This document shows, one piece after another, positions 1 through 7,063 of a stretch of DNA of 7,837 nucleotides. Below the pieces are notes generated by a model that was given only the letters and a program-made list of their open reading frames with translations, searched no databases and was not told the origin of the DNA. Origin of the DNA: Melioribacter roseus (GTDB lineage Bacteria > Bacteroidota > Ignavibacteria > Ignavibacteriales > Melioribacteraceae). Positions within the stretch are counted from its first letter, which is position 1; each line of letters begins with the position of its first letter. Both the position numbers and the translations under genes were made by a program. The stretch spans positions 1 to 7,837 of the forward strand of contig DYHC01000084.1 of the NCBI GenBank assembly GCA_020724325.1. Direction: 5' to 3'.

Positions 1-274
1 TTTCAACTTTCGCAGTTAAGAAAATAAATGGGGTTGACTTAAGCATTTTATTAGAGGAGATCTCCTGAAGAACTTCGTATCCGTTTTTTATCGGTATTGA
101 AATGTCGCATATTATTAGGTCCGGAATCCATTGCCGGGCAGTATTAATTCCGCTTTCTCCATCAACTTCCGTTTTAACAACGTATCCTTCTTCTTCAAGA
201 ATTTCTATCACATTTTTTTGAAGAACCGGATCATCTTCAATAAATAATATTTTTGTTTTTTCATTTTTTGTCAT
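1..274 (-). CDS. Response regulator, receiver domain (partial, C-terminus off window)
   Basis: The first 91 residues of a response regulator are visible; the gene runs off the left edge. It would accept a phosphoryl group from a histidine kinase, most likely the one encoded just upstream. The REC fold is clear. An acidic cluster E13-D14-D15 follows the first beta strand (ILFIEDD). The phosphoacceptor is D57 in DLIICDISIP, followed by the usual P61 and G65. T87 sits in FLTAK. The conserved lysine of the KPF motif would lie beyond the edge, so the output domain, or its absence, cannot be seen. The ATG at 274-272 overlaps the last 14 bases of the kinase gene, and a TGAGGA Shine-Dalgarno lies 9 nt upstream within the kinase reading frame. 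This fixes the start and suggests translational coupling. Whether it is a single-domain regulator, a DNA-binding one or an enzyme-linked one is unknown. Confidence 0.93.
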   Translation of the reverse strand, partial: MTKNEKTKILFIEDDPVLQKNVIEILEEEGYVVKTEVDGESGINTARQWIPDLIICDISIPIKNGYEVLQEISSNKMLKSTPFIFLTAKVE

Positions 275-3200
275 GCAATGGAATCCTCACAAAGAATTTG
301 GTTCCTTTATTCAATTCACTTTTAACCGTAATTTCTCCGCCAAGTATTTCAACGGCACGCCGGGCAATATTTAAGCCCAAGCCGCTTCCCTGTATACTAA
401 TTGAATTTTTAGCTCTGTAATAGGGATCAAAAATATGTTTCATTTCTTTGGCTTCAATTCCAATTCCATTATCACTTACAGTAACTAACAGCACAAGATT
501 TATAGTATCGATTTCCAAATGCACAGCGCCGCCTGAAGGACTGTATTTAATAGCGTTTGTTAATAAATTCATTATAATATGCCTGAATAATTTCTTGTCA
601 ATAAAAATATTCTTATCCTTACAGTTGTTTGAAAAAATAAGCTCATGGTTAACCCTAAGCGATGGTTTAAGTTCCTCATAAAATAGTTTAAGCATCTCAT
701 CAAGATTAATTTCTTCTGGATTATTAATTAACAGGTCCCTTTCAACACGGCTTATAGTTAAAACATCATCTAAGAGCTGTGTAAGATAGTTTATTGTAGA
801 AGAGATTCTACCATAATGTTCATTTAATTTTTCTTCGCTCCACCTGGAAGAATATCTTTGGATCATTTGAGCCGAGGAGAGAATAGAAGCCAACGGAGTT
901 CTAAATTCATGAGAGACCGTTGCAATAAATCTTGATTTAAGTTCGTTAATTTCCTTTTCTTTTGAAAGTGCTATTTGGAGCTGTTCTTCAAGCTCTTTTT
1001 TTATTTTTAGCTGGTCAATCAAATCCCTATTTAGCCGATCCAATTCTTCTGTTCTTTCTTTAACAAGTTTTTCGAGATGCATCCTATATTTTTCTAACTC
1101 AAGTTCAGATTCTTTACGATTAGTAATATCTTGAATAATTCCTGCCATTCTATATGGAGTTTCAGAATTGATATCGTAATGCCTTCCTGCAGCCCAGATC
1201 CATCTTATTTCACCATCAGCACGTTTAATCCGGCATTCAAAATTCCAGTTATTTCTATTTTTAATGGCAAATTTGAATTTCTCATCTACCTTTTCACGGT
1301 CTTCCGGCAGAACATGTTCAAGTAACATCTCATATGTCCATTTGTGCAATAATTTCTTATAGCCAAAAATATTATCGTGAATAATAGACCGAACTACAGC
1401 GTGGTCAACCAGGTTAAGGTCCCAAGCACCTATCTGGCTTGTCTCAAGAGCAAACCGCAATCTTAGATCGTGCTCTTTAAGGTCCCGTTCGGCTTTTACA
1501 AGCTCAGTAATATCTTCTGCAACTGCCATAACTCCTACAATTTTATCGGCTGCTTCATAAATTGGAGCAGTTGCAAGTCTTATATGAATTGAACGTCCTT
1601 CTTTTCTCTGTATTATTAATTCTTTTCCCGAAAAACTTTTACCTAAGATTACAGCATTAATTAATTCAAAATATTCTGATTCTTTACTATAAGGTACAAT
1701 TGGATTTTTCTTACCGGCAATCTCATCAAATTTCCATCCGAACATTTTTTCGGCTGTTACGTTCCATGTTAAAATATTTCCGGTAAGATCAAGGCTGAAG
1801 ATTGCAGTAGGCGAGCTTTCAATAATTGCTTTTAGAAAAGCTTCTCTCGCAGCCAAGGATTCCTGTGATTTTTTTATTTGCGTAATATCGCGCCCTACAC
1901 CTACCAAACCATAGATTGCGCCGTTATTATCCTTAAGCGGAGAAAGTGAAGTTTGGAAATATTTTTTGTTATTCTTCTCTATAATAGACCACTCGTATGA
2001 AACGGATCTACCGTTTAACGCAAGAGCATTATGGTATTGATGAATTTCGGATTGTTCAGCTCCAAAAATGTCTGCTGCTGTTTTACCAATATAGGATTCA
2101 GGACTAAGATTTGGTTTTTCCATCCACTGTCCAAATATACTTGTATGTCTCTGTTCTGTATCGAGAGTAAAAATAATATCATCTGTAGATAAAACGAGTT
2201 GCCGGAATCTTTCTTCACTATTACGAATTTCCAGTTCAACTTTTTTTCTTTTTGTAATAACCTCACTATAAAGGATTATTCCGCCGATGTCGCCGCTTTT
2301 ATCATACCAGGGTCTGTATTCCCAGTTAACATAATCTGTTGTTCCATCGCTCCTTACAAAAAAATCTTCTTCGGATTTAATTACTTCTCCATTTAACACA
2401 CGTGAATGAACTTCCCTCCATTTATCCGAAATTTCCGGAAATACGTCATAATGATTCTTTCCAACTAAATTGGTTTCAGCTAGTCTGTAATCTTTTATAT
2501 ATCTTTCACTTACATAGATATAATTCATGTTTTTATCCAGCACTGCAATTGAAGTCGGGTCATATTTTATAACATACTGCATTAACTCCTGCCAATGTTT
2601 TAACGTGTTCTCTGCTATCTTCTTATCCGTCGAATCATATATTATGGAATGCAAAAAAGTTTTTTCATCTATTTCGACTTTACTGCTAAAAACGTCTACA
2701 TCTCTAATTGACCCATCGGCTTTTTTGTGCTTAAACTCAAACCGGATTCTATCCGGTTCTTTAGCTTTATCAGTTTCGGATAAAAATTCTTCATCAGAGG
2801 TTACATTGATCTGACTAATATTCATATTAGTTAATTCTTCATGGGACCAGCCATAGTAATTAACTGCAGCATTATTTGCGTCAACAATTTTTCCTGTATC
2901 GGGATCGATTAACATTTTAATTGCTGCATGGTTTAGAAACAAATTTCTAAATTTTTCTTCACTTCTTTTTAATTGTTCCTGGGAAATACGCTGCTGGGTT
3001 ACATCTCTTGCAACGCCAAACATTATATTTTCTTTGGGATACGGATAAGAATTCCATGAGAGCCATTTTATAGAACCATCTTTGCATAGATATCTATTCA
3101 CCAGCTGAAATATCTTTGATCTATCGGTAACTGTCTCTGCAATGTTTTCAGTTCTAATAGCATCTTCTGGGTGTACAAATTCAATCCATGGTTTTGACAA

Positions 3201-4667
3201 TAATTCTTCAGTAGACCAACCTAAAACTTTTGACCATGCCGGATTTAACACTTTGAAAAATCCATCGTACCCAACTATGCAAAACATATCGAGGGCATGT
3301 TCAAAAATTTTATCACTGGCTTTTAATTTTTCGATACTGCGTTTCTGCTCTGTAATATCCCTAACAAAAATGTAAAACTTCTTAGTTTCCTTATACCATA
3401 CAGCGTTTACATCAAGGTCAATTATTTCGCCGTTCTTACGCTTATGCCTGAATTCAAATTTTTCATTTCCGTTTCTAATTATCATTCTAATATGGTCTCT
3501 CAAATTCTGTTTGCTTTCAACTAGTTCAAAATCAGAAATTAACCTACCAAGAATTTCATCCCTTGAGTAGCCGATCATTTTGCATGCAGCATCATTTGCG
3601 TCAACCAATTTACCGGTTCTATCAACCATCCAGAATCCATCTATTGCTGTTTGAATAAGGAAGCTTCTTTCCGCTTCTTTTCTTCTAAGTTCTTCTTCAT
3701 GCTTCTTTTGTTCCGATCCGCCCCTTACATACACAAGAACACCTTTTTTATCACTATAAACAATTGGTTCTTCTGAAGTTTCTACACAAACTTCTTCGTT
3801 ATCGAGCGTAAGAAATTTTGATTGGAATCTATTATGATCCAATTTATTATCGTAGTTGAATGCTTTAATACCTTCTGCGGCTACTTTGTTAAATTCCACG
3901 TGAACTAGTTCGGAAATCGGTTTTCCGATTAGTTGTTCCGGATCTTGTGCGTGGAAAAGTTTTAATGCAGCAGTATTTAAGTAAGCAAATTTTTTATCAG
4001 TCAGAATAAAAATTGGATCGGATACGCCTTCTACAATAGAACGAAATCTCTCTTCGCTTACTTTAATAGCTTTAGTTCTTTCCTCTTCTTCACTTAATCT
4101 ATCTTCATAAATTTTGTTTTCTAACTGATTGATTAAAACTTTCGCGATTAACAATGTTATTAGAGGATAAAGAATTAATACGGTTACTACAATTGTTATG
4201 ACTGCGGCATTAAAAAAAGCTATCGTTATTAACATAATAACTGCGCTTACCAAAAAGCCAAATAATAAAAGTACATTATCAGATAATTCTATTTTTCCTG
4301 CTGATCTGAGATAATAAAAAATCAGCCCTGTAAAAAATGATGTTATAATGGTAAGCGTTCCTGAAAGAAATCCGCTGCTTCCAAGAAAAAATGTGGATGT
4401 AATTCCGATTAAAGAAGATATAATTCCCGAAACTGGACCAAAGAAAAGTGTACATAAACTTATTGCAATAGAGCTTCCATCAAAGTTTATGCTTTGCGAA
4501 AGATTGGCTGGGTAGAGCATTACTACAACTACAACAACTCCAAACAAAATCCCTTGAAGTAGTTTTCCCACAATAGAATTTTTTTTGAACTTAGTATTGA
4601 TAATACCAGAAAAAGTGCTAAGAGCTAAAAGAACAGAAACATTATAGATAAGGTTGATCATTATCAT
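261..4667 (-). CDS. Multi-PAS sensor histidine kinase with LytS-type 5TM sensor region
   Basis: An inner-membrane sensor kinase of about 1,468 residues that should autophosphorylate on histidine and pass the phosphate to the overlapping response regulator. Residues 1-180 hold five to six membrane segments with the 5TMR-LYT style motif LFFGPVSGIISSLIG. Eight PAS/PAC units follow, at about 204-325, 330-445, 450-565, 568-690, 690-812, 816-938, 940-1060 and 1065-1187. Most begin SEERFR-like and end in a D-(I/V)-T-x-(Q/R)-K-like linker. A coiled coil spans 1187-1240. HisKA carries H1253 in VSHEFRTPL. HATPase_c has the N box (N1371 in NAIKYSP), G1 (D1399-N-G-I-G), F box (F1413) and G2 (GSGLGL). There is no fused receiver or HPt domain. 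Start: AGGTAGG precedes TTG 4670 by 6 nt and ATG 4667 by 9 nt; the ATG is preferred, and ATG 4661 is also possible. The ligands of the PAS domains are unknown: no LOV cysteine motif was seen. Confidence 0.95.
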   Translation of the reverse strand: MIMINLIYNVSVLLALSTFSGIINTKFKKNSIVGKLLQGILFGVVVVVVMLYPANLSQSINFDGSSIAISLCTLFFGPVSGIISSLIGITSTFFLGSSGFLSGTLTIITSFFTGLIFYYLRSAGKIELSDNVLLLFGFLVSAVIMLITIAFFNAAVITIVVTVLILYPLITLLIAKVLINQLENKIYEDRLSEEEERTKAIKVSEERFRSIVEGVSDPIFILTDKKFAYLNTAALKLFHAQDPEQLIGKPISELVHVEFNKVAAEGIKAFNYDNKLDHNRFQSKFLTLDNEEVCVETSEEPIVYSDKKGVLVYVRGGSEQKKHEEELRRKEAERSFLIQTAIDGFWMVDRTGKLVDANDAACKMIGYSRDEILGRLISDFELVESKQNLRDHIRMIIRNGNEKFEFRHKRKNGEIIDLDVNAVWYKETKKFYIFVRDITEQKRSIEKLKASDKIFEHALDMFCIVGYDGFFKVLNPAWSKVLGWSTEELLSKPWIEFVHPEDAIRTENIAETVTDRSKIFQLVNRYLCKDGSIKWLSWNSYPYPKENIMFGVARDVTQQRISQEQLKRSEEKFRNLFLNHAAIKMLIDPDTGKIVDANNAAVNYYGWSHEELTNMNISQINVTSDEEFLSETDKAKEPDRIRFEFKHKKADGSIRDVDVFSSKVEIDEKTFLHSIIYDSTDKKIAENTLKHWQELMQYVIKYDPTSIAVLDKNMNYIYVSERYIKDYRLAETNLVGKNHYDVFPEISDKWREVHSRVLNGEVIKSEEDFFVRSDGTTDYVNWEYRPWYDKSGDIGGIILYSEVITKRKKVELEIRNSEERFRQLVLSTDDIIFTLDTEQRHTSIFGQWMEKPNLSPESYIGKTAADIFGAEQSEIHQYHNALALNGRSVSYEWSIIEKNNKKYFQTSLSPLKDNNGAIYGLVGVGRDITQIKKSQESLAAREAFLKAIIESSPTAIFSLDLTGNILTWNVTAEKMFGWKFDEIAGKKNPIVPYSKESEYFELINAVILGKSFSGKELIIQRKEGRSIHIRLATAPIYEAADKIVGVMAVAEDITELVKAERDLKEHDLRLRFALETSQIGAWDLNLVDHAVVRSIIHDNIFGYKKLLHKWTYEMLLEHVLPEDREKVDEKFKFAIKNRNNWNFECRIKRADGEIRWIWAAGRHYDINSETPYRMAGIIQDITNRKESELELEKYRMHLEKLVKERTEELDRLNRDLIDQLKIKKELEEQLQIALSKEKEINELKSRFIATVSHEFRTPLASILSSAQMIQRYSSRWSEEKLNEHYGRISSTINYLTQLLDDVLTISRVERDLLINNPEEINLDEMLKLFYEELKPSLRVNHELIFSNNCKDKNIFIDKKLFRHIIMNLLTNAIKYSPSGGAVHLEIDTINLVLLVTVSDNGIGIEAKEMKHIFDPYYRAKNSISIQGSGLGLNIARRAVEILGGEITVKSELNKGTKFFVRIPLHDKK
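284..289 (-). promoter_or_regulatory. Ribosome binding site of the response regulator, inside the kinase gene
   Basis: The minus strand reads TGAGGA here, followed by 9 nt and then the ATG at 274-272. It is embedded in the last codons of the histidine kinase, so ribosomes finishing the kinase would reload directly on the response regulator. This supports the chosen start and a coupled operon. Confidence 0.7.
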
Positions 4668-4676
4668 CAATTTTTG

Positions 4677-4683
4677 CCTACCT
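4677..4683 (-). promoter_or_regulatory. Ribosome binding site of the histidine kinase
   Basis: The minus strand reads AGGTAGG, then CAAAAA and TTG ATG ATA ATG. The site is 6 nt from the TTG, 9 nt from the first ATG and 15 nt from the second ATG. It therefore supports 4670 or 4667 as the start and argues against 4661. Confidence 0.55.
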
Positions 4684-4901
4684 GGATTTTAAAATGGAAT
4701 AGAACATGTCTTTACGATCATAATAGATAGTTGCTTATAATTTTCGAATTTTTTAAAAGGACGCTATAGTAAAATTAACAAAAGAGGGCATTTTTTGGAA
4801 ATTTTGGGAATAGTTGAAATAATTAGTACCTGAGATATAATTAAGATAAAAAAGAAATGACTGGCTCAAATGTAATTATTGTAACTTCTGAAAATATCGC
4901 T

Positions 4902-4914
4902 TGTCATTCCGAGC
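4902..4914 (+). repeat. TGTCATTCCGAGC motif, possible remnant of a REP-like dispersed repeat
   Basis: The TGTCATTCCGAGC sequence resembles the opening of a short dispersed intergenic repeat seen in many bacterial genomes (from memory: TGTCATTCCGAGCG followed by a GC-rich hairpin and GAGGAATC). Here the sequence after the motif (CCGCCGTTGATAGATCG) does not form the usual hairpin, so this would be a decayed copy. It lies 33 bp left of the 14-bp inverted repeat and is locally richer in G+C than its surroundings. Confidence 0.4.
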
Positions 4915-4946
4915 CCGCCGTTGATAGATCGTGAGAGTCCAACCTA

Positions 4947-4997
4947 AACCTTGAAGGTCAGGCGTTGTTATTTGAAACCTTGATGACCTTCAAGGTT
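4947..4997. repeat. Perfect 14-bp inverted repeat built from ACCTTSAAGGT units
   Basis: AACCTTGAAGGTCA at 4947-4960 is the exact reverse complement of TGACCTTCAAGGTT at 4984-4997, separated by 23 nt. Each arm contains an odd palindrome, ACCTT-N-AAGGT, so each arm can also fold by itself. A third, partial copy (AAACCTTGA, 4975-4983) lies in the loop. The element sits 9 to 14 bp short of any T tract, which argues against a rho-independent terminator. A dispersed intergenic repeat or a protein-binding palindrome is more likely; which of these cannot be decided here. Confidence 0.75.
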
Positions 4998-5118
4998 GTT
5001 CTGAATATTTCGGAAGTCGACAAATAATAAATTGAAAATAATCTGTTAAAACTGTTGCCTGTTATTTAACAAATTTTACTATAAGACAACATCCGTTGTA
5101 AATTTATTACGTCGTTAA

Positions 5119-6924
5119 TTATACAGAGACCAATTTACCATTTTTTCTAACACCAAAGTTAGAACGGTCATGGCTTAATGTTCTTTGTTCGTTATCTATC
5201 TTAAACTGACTAACTAAATTCTGCAGTCTCTCCGTCAACCGGTTAAGGTCTTCAGCAGCTCTTGCTATCTGCTGGGTACCGGATGCCGATTGATGCGTTA
5301 CAGCACTGATAGTTTCTATATTCTTACTAATTTGTTCGGCAGCAGAGGATTGTTCTTCACTTGCAGCAGCTACCTGGTCAATTTCTAAAGCAACCTTTTC
5401 AGCACTCTCATTAATTTTAGTAAGAACTTCTTCTACGTGTTGGTTCAACTCAATCCCTTTCTCAACTACTTTTCCAGCTACATTCATCGAATCGTCAGCT
5501 TCTTTCGCCTCTTTCTGAATTGCCTTAATAGTTTCAGCAATTTCTTTGGTTGCCTTAGTTGTTCTTTCAGCAAGTTTTCTAACTTCGTCTGCTACTACTG
5601 CAAATCCTCTTCCCTGTTCACCAGCTCTTGCAGCTTCTATAGCAGCGTTCAATGCCAGTAAGTTTGTCTGATCAGCAATATCATCAATTACCTGTGCAAT
5701 TTCGCCAATCTGATCTGTCTTATTTGCCAAAGAACTAATAATCTTACCGGTTGCTTGAGCAGAACTTATTATCTCTTCCATTCCTTTCTTAGCTTCAGAT
5801 ATATTTTTAACGCCAATTTTTGCCTGATTTTTAGCATTCTTAGCATTCTCGCTAGCAGTTGTTGCGTTCTTAGTAGTTTGAAGAATTGTAGAAGTCATTT
5901 GAGTAACAGCAGAAGCTACTTCGGATGCTTGAGCGCTTTGTTCCTGTGCGCCGGCAGCCATCTGTTCGCTGCTAGATGAAATTTCGCCGCTCGCACTTGC
6001 CGTTGCATGAACTGCTTCTGTTACTCCGGCAAGCATATTTTTTATATTAACAACCGCTTCATTAAAGCCAAGGAATAGTTTACCAATATCATCGTTATCT
6101 TTTTCGGGTTTAAGATTTACAGTAAGATCGCCATGCGCAAATCTCTGCATATTATCAAGAATCAGCGAGGTATTACGCGTTAGATATTCCTGTTGTTTTT
6201 CAATTTCCTTTCTGGCGTTTTCTGCTTCCTTAGCCGATTTCTCAGCTTCTTTACTCTTAATCTCAATTTCGTTCATAGATTTTTTTATGTTTCCTACCAT
6301 TATGTTGAAATCGTTTCCAAGCTGTCCAAGTTCATCTTTCGAATTGAGATCTACTGTTACATTTATATCACCGGATGCAACTTTACTTGCAGCATCGCTA
6401 AGTTTTTTTACAGGAACAGAAATTTTACGGGCAACAAAAAATCCAAACAGCATTGCGCCAATAGAAGTTAGAAATAGTTCAATTGCAAATTGTGATTCGA
6501 TAGCGCTGATTTCTTCTTCCATATCATCAACATAAATACCGCTTCCAACAATCCATTCCCATTCTTTTAATCCTTTTACATAAGAAATTTTTGGTGTAGG
6601 CGTTGTTTCATTAGGTTTATTCCATCTGTATTCAACATAGCCGGCGCCTTCTCTTTTTACTACTTCTGCCATTTTAACAAAAACCAAAACGCCATCAGGA
6701 TCTTTATAGTCACTAAGGTCCTTGCCGTTCAATGCGCTGTTGATAGGATGCATAATCATTTTTGGAGAATAATCATTAATCCAGAAATAATCTGTTCCAT
6801 TGTAACGTAATCCTTTAATAAGCTCCGTTGCTTTTTGTTTTGCTTCATCTTCTGTTAACTTACCATCTTTAACCATTTGATAATGATTATCAAGAATATA
6901 ATAAGCTGAGATACAGGTCTTCAC
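5119..6924 (-). CDS. Methyl-accepting chemotaxis protein, sCache_2 type (main frame, 5' end displaced)
   Basis: A chemoreceptor body of 601 residues counted from GTG 6924. It senses a small molecule and controls CheA through CheW. Residues 1-135 are a single Cache (sCache_2) domain: [29 protein letters not shown] and [11 protein letters not shown] are typical. A transmembrane helix lies at about 145-167, then a HAMP domain (about 163-217), a Lys/Glu-rich coiled coil (215-247) and a second HAMP-like segment (about 250-303, [10 protein letters not shown]). The long signalling coiled coil has its hairpin tip at about 408-455 ([20 protein letters not shown] and the [16 protein letters not shown] part), the CheA/CheW contact. 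Possible methylation segments flank it ([12 protein letters not shown] near 520). The tail ends GKLVSV with no NWETF-like CheR/CheB tether. GTG 6924 has no Shine-Dalgarno and would lack the first membrane helix. The true start is probably ATG 7039 in another frame, so the gene as given is frameshifted. Confidence 0.9.
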   Translation of the reverse strand: MKTCISAYYILDNHYQMVKDGKLTEDEAKQKATELIKGLRYNGTDYFWINDYSPKMIMHPINSALNGKDLSDYKDPDGVLVFVKMAEVVKREGAGYVEYRWNKPNETTPTPKISYVKGLKEWEWIVGSGIYVDDMEEEISAIESQFAIELFLTSIGAMLFGFFVARKISVPVKKLSDAASKVASGDINVTVDLNSKDELGQLGNDFNIMVGNIKKSMNEIEIKSKEAEKSAKEAENARKEIEKQQEYLTRNTSLILDNMQRFAHGDLTVNLKPEKDNDDIGKLFLGFNEAVVNIKNMLAGVTEAVHATASASGEISSSSEQMAAGAQEQSAQASEVASAVTQMTSTILQTTKNATTASENAKNAKNQAKIGVKNISEAKKGMEEIISSAQATGKIISSLANKTDQIGEIAQVIDDIADQTNLLALNAAIEAARAGEQGRGFAVVADEVRKLAERTTKATKEIAETIKAIQKEAKEADDSMNVAGKVVEKGIELNQHVEEVLTKINESAEKVALEIDQVAAASEEQSSAAEQISKNIETISAVTHQSASGTQQIARAAEDLNRLTERLQNLVSQFKIDNEQRTLSHDRSNFGVRKNGKLVSV

Positions 6925-7039
6925 GAATTAGAGGAACTAGGAAGATGAAAAAGACAGCAAATATTGTAACCAATATTGCTAAGGAAAGTGCAACTATTTT
7001 ATAGAAGACTTTCCAATCGTTGAATTTTAGTAGTTTCAT
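6890..7039 (-). pseudogene. Out-of-frame 5' end of the chemotaxis receptor (first TM helix)
   Basis: A 49-codon frame starts at ATG 7039, stops at TGA 6892-6890 and directly precedes the receptor body. It encodes MKLLKFNDWKVFYK followed by a strong hydrophobic helix at about residues 13-38 (IVALSLAILVTIFAVFFIFL, then VPLIRED). This is what the N-terminus of a Cache-type chemoreceptor should look like: a short basic cytoplasmic segment and TM1. GAGGG lies 6 nt before the ATG. The body frame is closed by TAA at 6930-6928, so the switch must fall between 6927 and 6893. The join needs one base skipped, or two bases are missing. Going from VPLIR straight to [12 protein letters not shown] also seems to lack roughly a dozen residues of the first Cache helix compared with the family (from memory), which suggests a small deletion. 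A sequencing or assembly error is the main alternative. Confidence 0.8.
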
Positions 7040-7045
7040 TTTTTT

Positions 7046-7050
7046 CCCTC
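7046..7050 (-). promoter_or_regulatory. Ribosome binding site of the chemotaxis receptor
   Basis: GAGGG on the minus strand is followed by six A residues and the ATG at 7039-7037. It lies in the 24-nt gap after the porin stop codon. It identifies 7039, not GTG 6924, as the natural start of the receptor and fits co-transcription with the porin gene. Confidence 0.7.
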
Positions 7051-7063
7051 ATTCTTTTAATTA

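Larger units (their letters stand above)
4671..5118. other. Intergenic region of 448 bp with repeats, no gene seen
   Basis: This spacer lies between the chemoreceptor stop and the kinase start. No convincing coding frame was found. It contains a TGTCATTCCGAGC motif (4902-4914), a perfect 14-bp inverted repeat (4947-4997) and a 12-bp inverted repeat near the two ends (4765-4776 and 5072-5083). Close to the chemoreceptor stop are two small stems: ACAAC/GTTGT (5086-5099) and TGTTAAA/TTTAACA (5044-5071). Neither is followed by a proper T run on the minus strand, so no classical terminator can be called. The kinase promoter must lie in the left part, but no clear sigma70-like or Bacteroidota-type (TTTG / TAnnTTTG) pair stands out. 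The length and these elements suggest that the kinase-regulator unit is transcribed separately from the chemoreceptor. Confidence 0.7.

Noticed and set aside
448..3375. Plus-strand frames of 64-95 codons, and one minus-strand frame at 2015-2266
   Set aside because: All are nested within the intact kinase gene and show no family similarity; they are shadows.
4755..4785. Promoter TTGTTA with 17 nt to TTTTAA upstream of the kinase
   Set aside because: The -10 match is poor and the region is so AT-rich that such pairs arise by chance.
4947..4997. Rho-independent terminator for the chemoreceptor
   Set aside because: The stem is long, but it is followed on the minus strand by TTAGGTTGGACTC, with no T run, and the loop of 23 nt is long.
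5437..6535. Several plus-strand frames of 74-92 codons rich in Ser, Phe and Cys
   Set aside because: They lie antisense to the chemoreceptor coiled coil. Their composition is what the reverse strand of Lys/Glu/Ala-rich helices gives, and they have no recognisable domain.
5119..6924. Functional soluble chemoreceptor started at GTG 6924
   Set aside because: There is no Shine-Dalgarno, the body still has a HAMP-linked membrane helix and a periplasmic-type Cache domain, and a better start with TM1 lies just upstream in another frame.
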